From Streptomyces sp. NRRL F-5122 (lineage in GTDB: Bacteria > Actinomycetota > Actinomycetes > Streptomycetales > Streptomycetaceae), in the NCBI RefSeq assembly GCF_001507435.1, contig NZ_LMWH01000128.1:62001-126000 (forward strand): a DNA stretch of 64,000 nt, in the 5' to 3' direction. A model generated the notes under the pieces. It saw only the letters and a program-made list of their open reading frames with translations. It was not told the origin of the DNA and did no database searches. Each line of letters opens with the position of its first letter. Within the stretch, counting starts at the first letter, position 1. This document shows, piece after piece, positions 1-7,695 of the stretch. The translations under genes and the position numbers were made by a program.

Positions 1-2
1 GG

Positions 3-296
3 CGCGCACTGGACGTGCTGCCCCGGCTCGCGGACGCCGGCTACGACCTCGTCTTCTGCGACGGCGACCGGCTCGAGGTCCTCGACTACCTCGCCGAATC
101 GTTGCGTCTGCTGCGCCCGGGCGGGCTCGTCGTCTTCGAGGGCGTTTTCGCCAACGGGCGCACGGTGGGCTCCGGGCCCCAGCCCACCGAGGTCCTGCGC
201 CTGCGGGAACTGCTGCGTGCGGTGCGCGAGAGCGCGGACCTGGTGCCCTCGCTGCTGCCGGTGGGCGACGGGCTGCTCTGCGCGGTCAAGCGCTGA
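3..296 (+). CDS. O-methyltransferase, C-terminal part (truncated by window start)
   Basis: Only the last 97 residues are present; the frame is open from the first base, so the start lies upstream. The visible part reads like the C-terminal half of a class I SAM-dependent O-methyltransferase of the CCoAMT/family-3 type: YDLVFCDGD is the strand-4 acidic motif that binds metal and substrate in this family, LRLLRPGGLVVFEGVF is the post-motif helix and strand, and the end (VGDGLLCAVKR) matches the usual last strand. Substrate unknown. In M. tuberculosis a similar gene sits near sigE, not far from the DUF3117 gene that follows here, which supports a conserved neighbourhood but no specific reaction. 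Confidence 0.75.
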   Translation, partial: RALDVLPRLADAGYDLVFCDGDRLEVLDYLAESLRLLRPGGLVVFEGVFANGRTVGSGPQPTEVLRLRELLRAVRESADLVPSLLPVGDGLLCAVKR

Positions 297-301
297 GGCA
301 A

Positions 302-326
302 CGGACCGCGGACGGCGTCCGGTCCG
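302..326. terminator. Hairpin between convergent genes
   Basis: A GC-rich hairpin (CGGACC/GGTCCG outer arm, GGAC/GTCC inner arm, GGC loop) starts six bases after the methyltransferase stop. It can serve both the methyltransferase and the convergent DUF3117 gene. No U-tract, as is common in Streptomyces. Confidence 0.45.
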
Positions 327-457
327 CCGGCCGGCGCACGCGCCGCAGCAGCAGGCCGTATCCCCTGGAAGGACGGGGACCCCACCCCTCGAAAACAGCC
401 GCCCCGGCACCGCGTACGATGCCGGGGCGACCGAAAACCGTGGTCGGTGGCGCGTCG

Positions 458-625
458 TCAGCCGACAACCTTCTTGAGGGCGTCGCCGAGCGCGTCGGCC
501 TCGTCAGGGGTCAACTCGACGACGAGCCGACCGCCGCCTTCGAGCGGAACGCGCATGACGATGCCCCGCCCCTCCTTGGTCACCTCGAGCGGGCCGTCGC
601 CCGTCCGCGGCTTCATGGCCGCCAT
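458..625 (-). CDS. DUF3117 family protein
   Basis: A 55-residue acidic protein beginning MAAMKPRTGDGPLEV and ending in a short helix (LTPDEADALGDALKKVVG). The pattern of a glycine-rich beta segment (GRGIVMRVPLEGGGRLVVEL) followed by this helix is diagnostic of DUF3117, found throughout Actinobacteria (Rv1211 in M. tuberculosis is the equivalent). Function unknown. The start at 625 is preferred because a strong Shine-Dalgarno-like GGAAGGGG lies a few bases upstream; a longer reading frame to 721 has no support. Monocistronic by appearance, transcribed away from the crotonase gene. Confidence 0.9.
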   Translation of the reverse strand: MAAMKPRTGDGPLEVTKEGRGIVMRVPLEGGGRLVVELTPDEADALGDALKKVVG

Positions 626-735
626 GCTCGTTCCCCTTCCTGAAACCAGCTCATCGTCAGCCGACGGCCCACCGAAAGGCGGGCGGTCCTTCACAGGACA
701 CGCGACACCGGCATCGAACACATTGCTTCCAAGCC

Positions 736-766
736 ATTATCCCGCATCCCAGGACCCGATGACCAA
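736..766 (-). promoter_or_regulatory. Candidate promoter for DUF3117 gene
   Basis: On the minus strand TTGGTC (766-761) and GATAAT (741-736) are separated by 19 nt, about 110 nt upstream of the DUF3117 start. The -10 box is good for a HrdB-type promoter; the spacing is slightly long. The rest of 626-997 is an intergenic stretch that must also hold the promoter of the crotonase gene; no other gene seen there. Confidence 0.35.
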
Positions 767-997
767 CATCAGTCGGCATCGCTTGGGCAACACGCGCGAG
801 CAAAACCACTCAATTCGGCGATGTGGCTGTAATACTTCGCTCCCGCACGGACATCTGCGTCCCGGACGCGCACCGGAATTCTTTGACGCAGGTCACACGA
901 CCGTTCCATTCCCCGGGCGATGATCTCCGCCATGCTGTCCTTCGACGCAGGGCGTACCGACGGGTACGACGGAGCCGCGACACCGGAGGGGACCACC

Positions 998-1801
998 ATG
1001 GCCGACACCGTGCTCTACGAGGTGAGCGACGGACTCGCGACGATCACGCTGAACCGCCCCGAGGCGATGAACGCCCTGAACATCGCGACCAAGGTCGCCC
1101 TCAGGGATGCGGCCCGGGAGGCGGCGGCCGACGAGGCCGTGCGCGCGATCCTGCTCACCGCCGCCGGGGACCGCGCCTTCTGCGTGGGGCAGGACCTCAA
1201 GGAGCACATCGGACTGCTCCAGGCCCAGGACTCCGGCTCCGACGCCGGCGTGATGAGCACCGTGCGGGAGCACTACAACCCCATCGTGCGAGCGCTGGCC
1301 GGAGCGCCGAAGCCGGTGGTCGCCGCCGTGAACGGGGTGGCGGCCGGGGCCGGCTTCGGATTCGCCCTCGCGGCGGACTACCGGATCGTCGCGGACACGG
1401 CGGCCTTCAACACCTCGTTCGCCGGGGTCGCGCTCACCGCGGACTCCGGGATCTCCTGGACCCTGCCGCGGGTCGTCGGCCCCTCCCGCGCCGCGGACCT
1501 GCTGCTCTTCCCGCGCAGCGTCAGTGCCCAGCAGGCCTACGAGTGGGGCATCGCGAACCGGCTGGTACCCGCGGCCGAGCTGCGTGCGGAGGCCGAGAAG
1601 GTGGCCCGTTCGCTGGCCGAGGGGCCGACGCTCGCCTACGCCGCCCTGAAGGAGTCCCTCGCCTTCGGCCTCGCCCACTCCCTCGACGAGACTCTCGAGA
1701 AGGAGGACGAGCTGCAGAGCCGCGCGGGAGCCTCGCAGGACCACACCATCGCGGTGCGGGCGTTCGTCGGCAAGGAGAGGCCGAAGTACGTGGGCCGCTG
1801 A
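998..1801 (+). CDS. Enoyl-CoA hydratase/isomerase (crotonase family)
   Basis: 267 residues, normal length for a single-domain crotonase. The fold markers are clear: TITLNRPEAMNALN near the N-terminus, the oxyanion-hole segment DRAFCVGQDLKEH around residue 65, and the second oxyanion-hole region AVNGVAAGAGFGFALAADYRIV around residue 110-130. After FAGVALTADSG the pattern resembles PaaG/isomerase-type members more than canonical hydratases, because the second catalytic glutamate position reads differently. Likely role: acyl-CoA hydration or isomerisation in the cytoplasm, substrate unknown. The start at 998 follows GGAGGG at 985-990; an upstream in-frame ATG at 920 has no ribosome site. Confidence 0.85.
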   Translation: MADTVLYEVSDGLATITLNRPEAMNALNIATKVALRDAAREAAADEAVRAILLTAAGDRAFCVGQDLKEHIGLLQAQDSGSDAGVMSTVREHYNPIVRALAGAPKPVVAAVNGVAAGAGFGFALAADYRIVADTAAFNTSFAGVALTADSGISWTLPRVVGPSRAADLLLFPRSVSAQQAYEWGIANRLVPAAELRAEAEKVARSLAEGPTLAYAALKESLAFGLAHSLDETLEKEDELQSRAGASQDHTIAVRAFVGKERPKYVGR

Positions 1802-1824
1802 GGACGGCCGCACGCCGCCCGGGG

Positions 1825-2406
1825 TCAGCTGCTCCGGGCGGCGCAGTCGGCGAGGTGGTCGTCCACCAGCCCGCAGGCCTGCATCAGCGCGTACGCCGTC
1901 GTAGGGCCGACGAACCGGATGCCGCGCCCCTTGAGCGCCTTGGACAGAGCGGTCGACTCGGTGGTGACCGCCGGTACGTCGGAGAGTGTCCTCGGTGCGG
2001 GGCGTGAGGCCCGGTCCGGCGCGAACGACCAGATCAGCTCGTCGAGCTCGCCGGGGGCCCAGTCGGCCAGGGTCCGCGCGTTGGCGAGCGTCGCCGAGAT
2101 CTTGGCGCGATTGCGGATGATGCCCGGGTCGGCCAGCAGGCGCTCCTGGTCGGCCTCCGTGAAGGCGGCCACCTTGGCGATCCGGAAATCCGCGAAGGCG
2201 GCGCGGAAGCCTTCGCGGCGGCGCAGGATCGTGATCCACGACAGCCCGGACTGGAAGGCCTCCAGGCTCAGCCGCTCGTACAGCGCGTCGTCACCGCGGA
2301 CCGGGCGTCCCCACTCCTCGTCGTGGTAGGCCACGTAGTCCTCGGTGGACAGGGCCCAGGGGCAGCGCAGCACACCGTCGGGCCCCGGGACGGCCGCGCC
2401 GCTCAT
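1825..2406 (-). CDS. tag: 3-methyladenine DNA glycosylase I
   Basis: 193 residues, typical for TagI. It excises 3-methyladenine from alkylated DNA in base-excision repair. The four zinc ligands of the family's zinc snap are visible (Cys15, His28, His184, Cys188). Other family segments are present: YHDEEWGRPVRGDDALYERL, the helix-hairpin region QSGLSWITILRRREGFR, and RFVGPTTAYALMQACGLVDDH with the catalytic-pocket residues. The start ATG (2406-2404) overlaps the stop of the upstream DivIVA-like gene by ATGA, so the two are translationally coupled. Same gene pair order as M. tuberculosis Rv1209-Rv1210. Confidence 0.95.
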   Translation of the reverse strand: MSGAAVPGPDGVLRCPWALSTEDYVAYHDEEWGRPVRGDDALYERLSLEAFQSGLSWITILRRREGFRAAFADFRIAKVAAFTEADQERLLADPGIIRNRAKISATLANARTLADWAPGELDELIWSFAPDRASRPAPRTLSDVPAVTTESTALSKALKGRGIRFVGPTTAYALMQACGLVDDHLADCAARSS

Positions 2407-2750
2407 CGCTGCTCCCCCTCGGCCGGCTTGTCCATGGGGACGCCGTGCCGGCGGGAACCGGCGAGCGCGGCCTCCAGATCGGCGATGCGGGAGTCACGCT
2501 CGGCGATCTCGGCGCCGAGGCGGCCGAGCGCGTCGTCCACGTCCGCCATGCGGTAGCCGCGGACGGCCAGCGGGAAGCGCAGGGCCTCCACGTCCGCGCG
2601 GCCGACCGGGCGGTCGGGCGGCAGCGGGTCGTCGTAGCGCTCGGGCGCCGCCTCCGGCAGGGGTGCGCTCTCGCCGCCGCCCACCACGGCCAGTGTCACC
2701 GCGGCGACCACGACGGCGAGCGCGACGACCAGGAACAAGAACATGTACAT
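2403..2750 (-). CDS. DivIVA-like membrane protein
   Basis: 115 residues. Residues 1-24 form one hydrophobic membrane helix (MYMFLFLVVALAVVVAAVTL), followed by an acidic Pro-rich linker and a DivIVA-type segment (LRFPLAVRGYRMADVDDAL) that runs into a short coiled coil. DivIVA-domain proteins bind the membrane at poles or septa and organise growth sites; this small N-anchored form is common next to tag in actinobacteria. Function here is inferred only from the domain. The start at 2750 (or the second Met at 2744) is chosen because the membrane helix begins there; an upstream extension to 2951 is antisense to the next gene's start. Stop overlaps the tag start (ATGA). Confidence 0.75.
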   Translation of the reverse strand: MYMFLFLVVALAVVVAAVTLAVVGGGESAPLPEAAPERYDDPLPPDRPVGRADVEALRFPLAVRGYRMADVDDALGRLGAEIAERDSRIADLEAALAGSRRHGVPMDKPAEGEQR

Positions 2751-2901
2751 CGGTGAGGTCCCCACGCTCGGTGCCGGCGCGCTGCGCGCCGACGCGGAAT
2801 TGCCGACGTCGAATCCGTCTGGGTCAGATCGTGCCATGCGGCACCGACGATTAAGGTCGCAGGCGGCGAAGGAACGGGACGCACGGAAGAGGTCACAGGG
2901 G

Positions 2902-3762
2902 ATGCTCAGGCTGGGCAGGCGGGAATTCGGCGAGCACGAGCCGGTGATCATGGCGATCGTGAACCGGACCCCGGACTCCTTCTACGACCAGGGGGCCACG
3001 TTCCGCGACGAGCCCGCCCTCGCGCGCGTGGAACAGGCGGTGGCGGACGGCGCCGCGATCATCGACATCGGCGGGGTCAAGGCGGGACCGGGCGTAGAGG
3101 TCACGGCCCAGGAGGAGGCACGGCGGACGGTCGGCTTCGTCGCGGAGGTGCGGCGGCGCTTCCCCGACGTCGTGATCAGCGTGGACACCTGGCGCCACGA
3201 GGTCGGCGAGGCGGTGTGCGAGGCGGGTGCGGACCTGCTCAACGACGCGTGGGGCGGTGTCGACCCGCGGCTCGCCGAGGTCGCGGCGCGGTACCGGGTG
3301 GGGCTGGTGTGCACCCACGCGGGGGGCGCGCAGCCGCGGACCCGTCCGCACCGGGTGACCTACGACGATGTGATGGCCGACATCCTCCGGGTGACCCTGG
3401 GGCTGGCCGAGCGGGCGGTCGCCCTGGGCGTGCCGCGTGAGTCGGTGCTGATCGATCCGGGCCACGACTTCGGGAAGAACACCCGGCACAGCCTGGAGGC
3501 GACGCGGCGGCTGGAGGAGATGACCGCCACCGGGTGGCCCGTGCTGGTGTCACTGTCCAACAAGGACTTCGTGGGCGAGACGCTGGACAGGCCGGTGAAG
3601 GAGCGCGTGCTGGGGACGCTGGCGACCACGGCGGTCTCGGCGTGGCTGGGGGCGCAGGTGTACCGGGTGCACGAGGTGGCCGAGACACGGCAGGTCCTGG
3701 ACATGGTGGCGTCCATCGCGGGCCACCGCCCGCCCGCCGTGGCCCGCCGCGGGCTGGCGTAG
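2902..3762 (+). CDS. Dihydropteroate synthase paralogue (FolP2-like)
   Basis: 286 residues with a TIM-barrel pterin-binding fold: IMAIVNRTPDSFYDQG (strand 1/loop 1), IDIGGVKAGPG (loop 2), VISVDTWRHEV, LLNDAWGG, and DPGHDFGKNTRHSLE. True DHPS enzymes carry GGESTRPG in loop 2, which contacts the substrate; here the S-T-R triplet is replaced (GGVKAGPG). The second paralogue in mycobacteria (Rv1207/FolP2) has been reported to lack DHPS activity, and this gene sits in the equivalent place beside the DivIVA-like and LOG genes. It is therefore best described as a pterin-binding-fold protein of uncertain reaction. The start at 2902 has GGAAGAGG about ten bases upstream. Transcribed divergently from the DivIVA-like gene. 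Confidence 0.8.
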   Translation: MLRLGRREFGEHEPVIMAIVNRTPDSFYDQGATFRDEPALARVEQAVADGAAIIDIGGVKAGPGVEVTAQEEARRTVGFVAEVRRRFPDVVISVDTWRHEVGEAVCEAGADLLNDAWGGVDPRLAEVAARYRVGLVCTHAGGAQPRTRPHRVTYDDVMADILRVTLGLAERAVALGVPRESVLIDPGHDFGKNTRHSLEATRRLEEMTATGWPVLVSLSNKDFVGETLDRPVKERVLGTLATTAVSAWLGAQVYRVHEVAETRQVLDMVASIAGHRPPAVARRGLA

Positions 3763-3794
3763 CCCGCCCGGGCGGGGGAGGCCTCCGGCGAGGC
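3763..3794. terminator. Palindromes between convergent folP2-like and LOG genes
   Basis: A perfect CCCGCCCGGGCGGG palindrome at 3763-3776 is followed by a GCCTC-CGGC-GAGGC hairpin at 3781-3794. Together they sit between two convergent genes and probably stop transcription from both sides. Confidence 0.4.
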
Positions 3795-3841
3795 CCGGGG
3801 TGCGCGCGGGTACGCGGCGCACTCCGGGGTGCCGACGGGCC

Positions 3842-4600
3842 CTAGCGCGCGGCCTCCTTGGAGACGAGTGCCACCGCCTCGTCCACGTCGTCCGTCAGGT
3901 GGAACAGGAGCAGGTCCTTCTCCGTCGCCTTCCCCTCGGCCACCAGGGTGTGCTTGAGCCAGTCCACCAGGCCGCCCCAGTACGACGTGCCGTACAGCAC
4001 GATCGGGAAACGGGTCACCTTCTGGGTCTGGACCAGGGTCAGGGCCTCGAAGAGCTCGTCCAGCGTGCCGAGGCCGCCCGGCAGGACGACGAACCCCTGC
4101 GCGTACTTCACGAACATCATCTTGCGCACGAAGAAGTAGCGGAAGTTCAGCCCGATGTCGACGTACGGGTTCAGCCCCTGCTCAAAGGGGAGCTCGATGC
4201 CGAGGCCGACCGAGATCCCCTTGGCCTCGCAGGCGCCCCTGTTCGCCGCCTCCATCGCCCCGGGGCCACCCCCGGTGATCACCGCCCAGCCGGCCTCCAC
4301 GAGGCCGCGCCCGAGCCGCACGCCCGCCTCGTAGTCGGGCGAGTCCACCGCTGTCCGCGCCGAGCCGAACACGCTGATCGCGGGCGGGAGTTCGGCCAGC
4401 GTGCCGAATCCCTCGATGAACTCCGACTGGATGCGAAGGACACGCCACGGATCCGTGTGGACCCAGTCCGAGGGTCCACCCGCGTCCAGCAGCCGCTGGT
4501 CGGTGGTGCTCCTCGTCACCTGGCCGCGTCTGCGCAGCACCGGTCCGAGCCGCTGCTCGTCCGGCGGCACCTTCTTGCCCTCGGGGTTGCCGGTAGGCAT
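3842..4600 (-). CDS. LOG family protein (nucleotide 5'-monophosphate phosphoribohydrolase type)
   Basis: 252 residues. Carries both LOG/lysine-decarboxylase-like signatures: GGGPGAMEAANRGA and PGGLGTLDELFEAL (the PGGxGTxxE active-site motif), with VFGSAR at the start of the Rossmann domain. LOG proteins cleave ribose-5-phosphate from cytokinin-type nucleotides or AMP; older annotations call them lysine decarboxylases. An N-terminal extension of about 85 residues precedes the core, as in the longer actinobacterial form. The start at 4600 has GGAGGGAG upstream; an earlier ATG at 4684 does not. Neighbourhood matches M. tuberculosis Rv1205, so a house-keeping nucleotide salvage role is as likely as signalling. 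Confidence 0.85.
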   Translation of the reverse strand: MPTGNPEGKKVPPDEQRLGPVLRRRGQVTRSTTDQRLLDAGGPSDWVHTDPWRVLRIQSEFIEGFGTLAELPPAISVFGSARTAVDSPDYEAGVRLGRGLVEAGWAVITGGGPGAMEAANRGACEAKGISVGLGIELPFEQGLNPYVDIGLNFRYFFVRKMMFVKYAQGFVVLPGGLGTLDELFEALTLVQTQKVTRFPIVLYGTSYWGGLVDWLKHTLVAEGKATEKDLLLFHLTDDVDEAVALVSKEAAR

Positions 4601-4714
4601 GTGCGCTCCCTCCGCTCGGGCGTCGTTCCACCCCAGCGTAGATCCACGCGGGTTAAGGACGGGGTACGCCCGCATGACCGCCATGAAGCGACGTTCCCCA
4701 CAACCGGCGGCAGG

Positions 4715-5794
4715 TCAGGAGGTCAGCCAGGCCCTCAGGCGCTCCTCCCCGGCGAGGATCTTGGCCGTGTCGACGCGCTCGTCCCGTTTGTGCGCCAAAT
4801 GCGGGTTCCCGGGTCCGTAGTTGACCGCCGGGACGCCCAGCCCGCTGAAGCGGGACACGTCCGTCCACCCGTACTTGGGCTGCGGGGTGCCGCCGACCGC
4901 CTCGATGAACGCCGCCGCGGCGGGGTGCGAGAGCCCGGGCAGGGCGCCGCCGCTGTGGTCGACGACCGTGAACTCCTCCACCCCGCAGTCCGCGAAAACG
5001 TCCCGGACGTGGGCGATCGCCTCCTCCTCGGTGCGGTCGGGGGCGTAGCGGAAGTTGACCGTGACCACGCACTCGTCGGGGATCACGTTTCCGGCGACCC
5101 CGCCCGAGATGCGGACCGCGTTCAGGCCCTCCCGGTACTCCAGGCCGTCGATCACCGGGTAGCGCGGTTCGTAGGCGGCCAGTCGGGCCAGGATCGGGGA
5201 CGCCGCATGGATCGCGTTGGAGCCCATCCAGCTGCGCGCCGAATGGGCCCGCTCGCCCCTGGTCCTCAGCTCGACCCGAAGCGTGCCCTGGCAGCCGCCC
5301 TCGACCTGGCCGTCGGACGGCTCGAGCAGCACCGCGAAGTCGCCCTTCAGCCAGTCGGGATGGGCGTCCGCCACATGCCCGAGACCGTTCAGGTGCGCCT
5401 CGACCTCCTCGTTGTCGTAGAAGACGAACGTGAGGTCGCGGTTGGGTGCCGGGACGGTCGCGGCGATACGGAGCTGGACCGCGACGCCCGACTTCATGTC
5501 GCAGGTGCCGCAGCCCCACAGCACGCCGTCCCCGTCGAGGCGGGAGGGCACGTTGTCCGCGATGGGGACCGTGTCGACGTGGCCCGCCAGAATGACGCGT
5601 TCCCGCCGTCCGAGACGCGTCCGGGCCACGACGTTGTTGCCGTGCCGATCGACCGTCAGATGGGGCAGATCGCGCAGGGCGGCCTCGATCGCGTCCGCGA
5701 GCGACTTCTCATTGCCGCTCTCGGAGGGGAAGTCGACGAGCCGCGCGGTCAGCCGCGCGGCGTCCAGCGTGAGGTCAAGAGGGGTGTCCGCCAT
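4715..5794 (-). CDS. dapE: Succinyl-diaminopimelate desuccinylase
   Basis: 359 residues, M20 metallopeptidase family. It hydrolyses N-succinyl-L,L-diaminopimelate to L,L-diaminopimelate in the succinylase branch of lysine and peptidoglycan precursor synthesis. Metal-site segments are visible: LAGHVDTVP (His72), GCGTCDMKSGVA (Asp99), YDNEEVE (catalytic and ligand Glu129/130), LLEPSDGQVEGG, and the lid-domain AHSARSWMGSNAIH. Length and motifs fit the actinobacterial DapE subgroup. dapC, another enzyme of the same branch, lies 2 kb away. The start at 5794 matches homologue-like N-termini (MADTPLDLTLD); the longer frame to 5836 lacks support. Confidence 0.9.
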   Translation of the reverse strand: MADTPLDLTLDAARLTARLVDFPSESGNEKSLADAIEAALRDLPHLTVDRHGNNVVARTRLGRRERVILAGHVDTVPIADNVPSRLDGDGVLWGCGTCDMKSGVAVQLRIAATVPAPNRDLTFVFYDNEEVEAHLNGLGHVADAHPDWLKGDFAVLLEPSDGQVEGGCQGTLRVELRTRGERAHSARSWMGSNAIHAASPILARLAAYEPRYPVIDGLEYREGLNAVRISGGVAGNVIPDECVVTVNFRYAPDRTEEEAIAHVRDVFADCGVEEFTVVDHSGGALPGLSHPAAAAFIEAVGGTPQPKYGWTDVSRFSGLGVPAVNYGPGNPHLAHKRDERVDTAKILAGEERLRAWLTS

Positions 5795-5889
5795 GCCGTC
5801 GACCCTAGCGCGCCCGGCCGCACACACCTGCACCACGAGTTGTCCACAACCCCGGCATACCCATGGGTCTGCTCCAGTACCTTGTACGG

Positions 5890-6846
5890 GTGTCAGAGCC
5901 GTCCCCCAAGCCCAAACGCCGCGGCCGCCTCCTCCGATTCGGGGCGGCCCTCGTGGTCCTGGTCGCCGTAGCCGGCTACCTCACCGTCCAGTACCTCACC
6001 GGCTCGGCCGCGCCGAAGTGCCGGGTCGTATCGGCCAAGGGCGACCAGGCGTCGTACGAGTTCACCCCCGAGCAGGCGGTCAACGCGGCGACGATCTCCG
6101 CCGTCGGCACCACACGGGGAATGTCGGAGCGCGCCGTGACCATCGCCCTGGCGACCGCGATCCAGGAGTCTGGACTGCGCAACATCGAGCACGGCGACCG
6201 GGACTCGCTCGGCCTGTTCCAGCAACGCCCCTCGCAGGGCTGGGGCACCGGCAAGCAGATCATGGATCCCACGTACGCGGCAGGCGTGTTCTACGACCAC
6301 CTGGCCAAGGTCCCCGACTACTCCCGGCTGCCGCTCACCGTGGCCGCGCAGCGCGTGCAGCGCAGCGGCTATCCCGAGGCGTACGCGAAGCACGAGCCCG
6401 ACGCCGTGCTGCTCGCCGCCGCACTGACCGGGCACGCGGCCGCCACGCTGACCTGCCAGGGACGCCCCACACCGACGGTGGGCGGCGGCCCCGACGCCGT
6501 ACGGGCCGCGCTCGTCAGGGACTTCGGGCGCGACGTGCTGCAGACGGCCGGCGCGGAGGTGGGCAAGGGGAGGTCGACGTCCTCCCCCATGGCCGCGGTG
6601 ACGTCCGCCGCCGACGCCGTGACGGTCCCGGTGCCCCGGAAGTCCACGGCCTCGGGCACCGTCCGCGAGCGCGGCTGGGAGCTGGCGCACTGGGCTGTCG
6701 CCAACTCCTCGGCGCTGCACATCGCGCGCGTCTCCTACGCGGGCCGCGAGTGGTCGCGCGGGGGCTTCGCGGACGAGTGGCGTGCCGCCGGTGGCTCCGA
6801 CGCGAAGGCGTCGGAATCCGAAGTCCGTATCGTCACCGGCGAATAA
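5890..6846 (+). CDS. Membrane-anchored exported protein with lysozyme-like region
   Basis: About 318 residues. A basic N-terminus (KPKRRGRLLRF) precedes a single membrane helix near residues 18-37, so the bulk is outside the cell. The next part (ATAIQESGLRNIEHGDRDSLGLFQQRPSQGWGT) resembles the lysozyme/transglycosylase-like module often found in actinobacterial cell-wall proteins, where E-S-G-L and GLFQQRP are typical. The C-terminal third looks like a remnant of an NlpC/P60-type region (GWELAHWAVANSSALHIARVSYAGREW) without an obvious catalytic cysteine. Such proteins are often mislabelled heavy metal transporter. The start is uncertain: GTG at 5890 or ATG at 5863, neither with a good ribosome site. 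Activity unproven. Confidence 0.65.
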   Translation: MSEPSPKPKRRGRLLRFGAALVVLVAVAGYLTVQYLTGSAAPKCRVVSAKGDQASYEFTPEQAVNAATISAVGTTRGMSERAVTIALATAIQESGLRNIEHGDRDSLGLFQQRPSQGWGTGKQIMDPTYAAGVFYDHLAKVPDYSRLPLTVAAQRVQRSGYPEAYAKHEPDAVLLAAALTGHAAATLTCQGRPTPTVGGGPDAVRAALVRDFGRDVLQTAGAEVGKGRSTSSPMAAVTSAADAVTVPVPRKSTASGTVRERGWELAHWAVANSSALHIARVSYAGREWSRGGFADEWRAAGGSDAKASESEVRIVTGE

Positions 6847-6887
6847 CCCGGGCAGCAGTACGGCACCTCACCCTTCCGGGTACTGCG

Positions 6888-6919
6888 CGGCGCGCCTCGT
6901 CGACGGGGCGCGCCGTTTT
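6888..6919 (+). terminator. Rho-independent-like terminator
   Basis: CGGCGCGCC and GGCGCGCCG arms around a short loop, followed by TTTT at 6916-6919, 40 nt after the exported-protein stop. One of the few hairpins in this window with a T-run. Confidence 0.65.
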
Positions 6920-7064
6920 ACGCGCGACCGTCGCGGTATCCGCCGAAACCCTTGGGGGCAAAGGGCTGTAAGGATTCGGCGACCTTTCCGACGGGACGCC
7001 GTTTGCCCGATTTCCTCCCCACCCGATAATGCGACACATTGCCAACTCTTTACATCTGGGCACC

Positions 7065-7093
7065 GCAACCTTCGAGGGCTTCGAGCGGTAGTC
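7065..7093 (+). promoter_or_regulatory. Candidate ECF-type promoter for small secreted protein gene
   Basis: GCAACC (7065-7070), a 17-nt spacer made of two TTCGAG-type repeats, and GTAGTC (7088-7093) lie about 75 nt upstream of the secreted-protein start. The -35-like AAC core is typical of extracytoplasmic-function sigma promoters rather than HrdB. The stretch 6920-7169 has no gene. Assignment to a particular sigma factor cannot be made from sequence alone. Confidence 0.3.
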
Positions 7094-7169
7094 ACTGCGT
7101 CCGATCCCGGAACGATCAACCTCTGGGTGGTGACGGACACTTCACCGTTCTCTCCCGTCAAGGAGCATC

Positions 7170-7619
7170 ATGTCCCTCCCCCTGACCCGCCGGATCGCCC
7201 GTGTCGCGCTGCTCATCGCAGCGGGAGCGGCGCCCGTGGTCGGTGCGGCCGGCTCCGCCTGCGCGGCGACGACCGACCTGCCGGCCAACCCGGAGCTCGC
7301 CGGGCTGACGGCCCTGGACAACGCACAGCTGGGCACCGGCGTCGACGGCGCGGCCCAGAAGGTCGACGGTGCGGCCCAGAAGGTCACCGGGCTCGCGGGT
7401 GAAGCCGGCAGCCGGACGGTCAAGGCCGGCGGCGGGACGGTCAAGAAGGTGGCACCGACCGCGAACGCCACCGGCGGAAACGTCGTCAGGAAGGCCGCGC
7501 CGGTCGCACAGAAGGTGGCGGCGGACGCCACGGGCCAGGCCGGTGGTCTGCTCGGCGGGACCGCCAGGACCGGGCTGCCGGGACAGCTGCCGGTGCAGGG
7601 CCTGCCGCTGGGCGGCTGA
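7170..7619 (+). CDS. Small secreted alanine/glycine-rich protein
   Basis: 149 residues. Residues 1-33 are a Sec signal peptide (RRIARVALLIAAGAAPVVGAAG) with a likely cleavage at ACA-AT. The mature part is low complexity, rich in Ala, Gly, Val and Lys, and contains a seven-residue tandem repeat VDGAAQK encoded by a 21-bp DNA repeat (7341-7361 and 7362-7382). No enzyme motif is visible. Similar short secreted proteins in Streptomyces are sometimes wrongly called ATP-binding. Start supported by AAGGAG at 7159-7164. Preceded by a possible ECF-type promoter. Role unknown; extracellular or wall-associated location is inferred. Confidence 0.8.
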   Translation: MSLPLTRRIARVALLIAAGAAPVVGAAGSACAATTDLPANPELAGLTALDNAQLGTGVDGAAQKVDGAAQKVTGLAGEAGSRTVKAGGGTVKKVAPTANATGGNVVRKAAPVAQKVAADATGQAGGLLGGTARTGLPGQLPVQGLPLGG

Positions 7620-7695
7620 GCGGGGCACGCCGTATGCCGGAGGGGGTCCGGGGCGGCGGCGCCCCGGACCCCCTCCGGGCCTGTCGGCCGTCGGC

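Noticed and set aside
7341..7382. Tandem repeat as start of a CRISPR-like or satellite array
   Set aside because: Only two copies of a 21-bp in-frame unit inside a coding sequence; an ordinary intragenic duplication.
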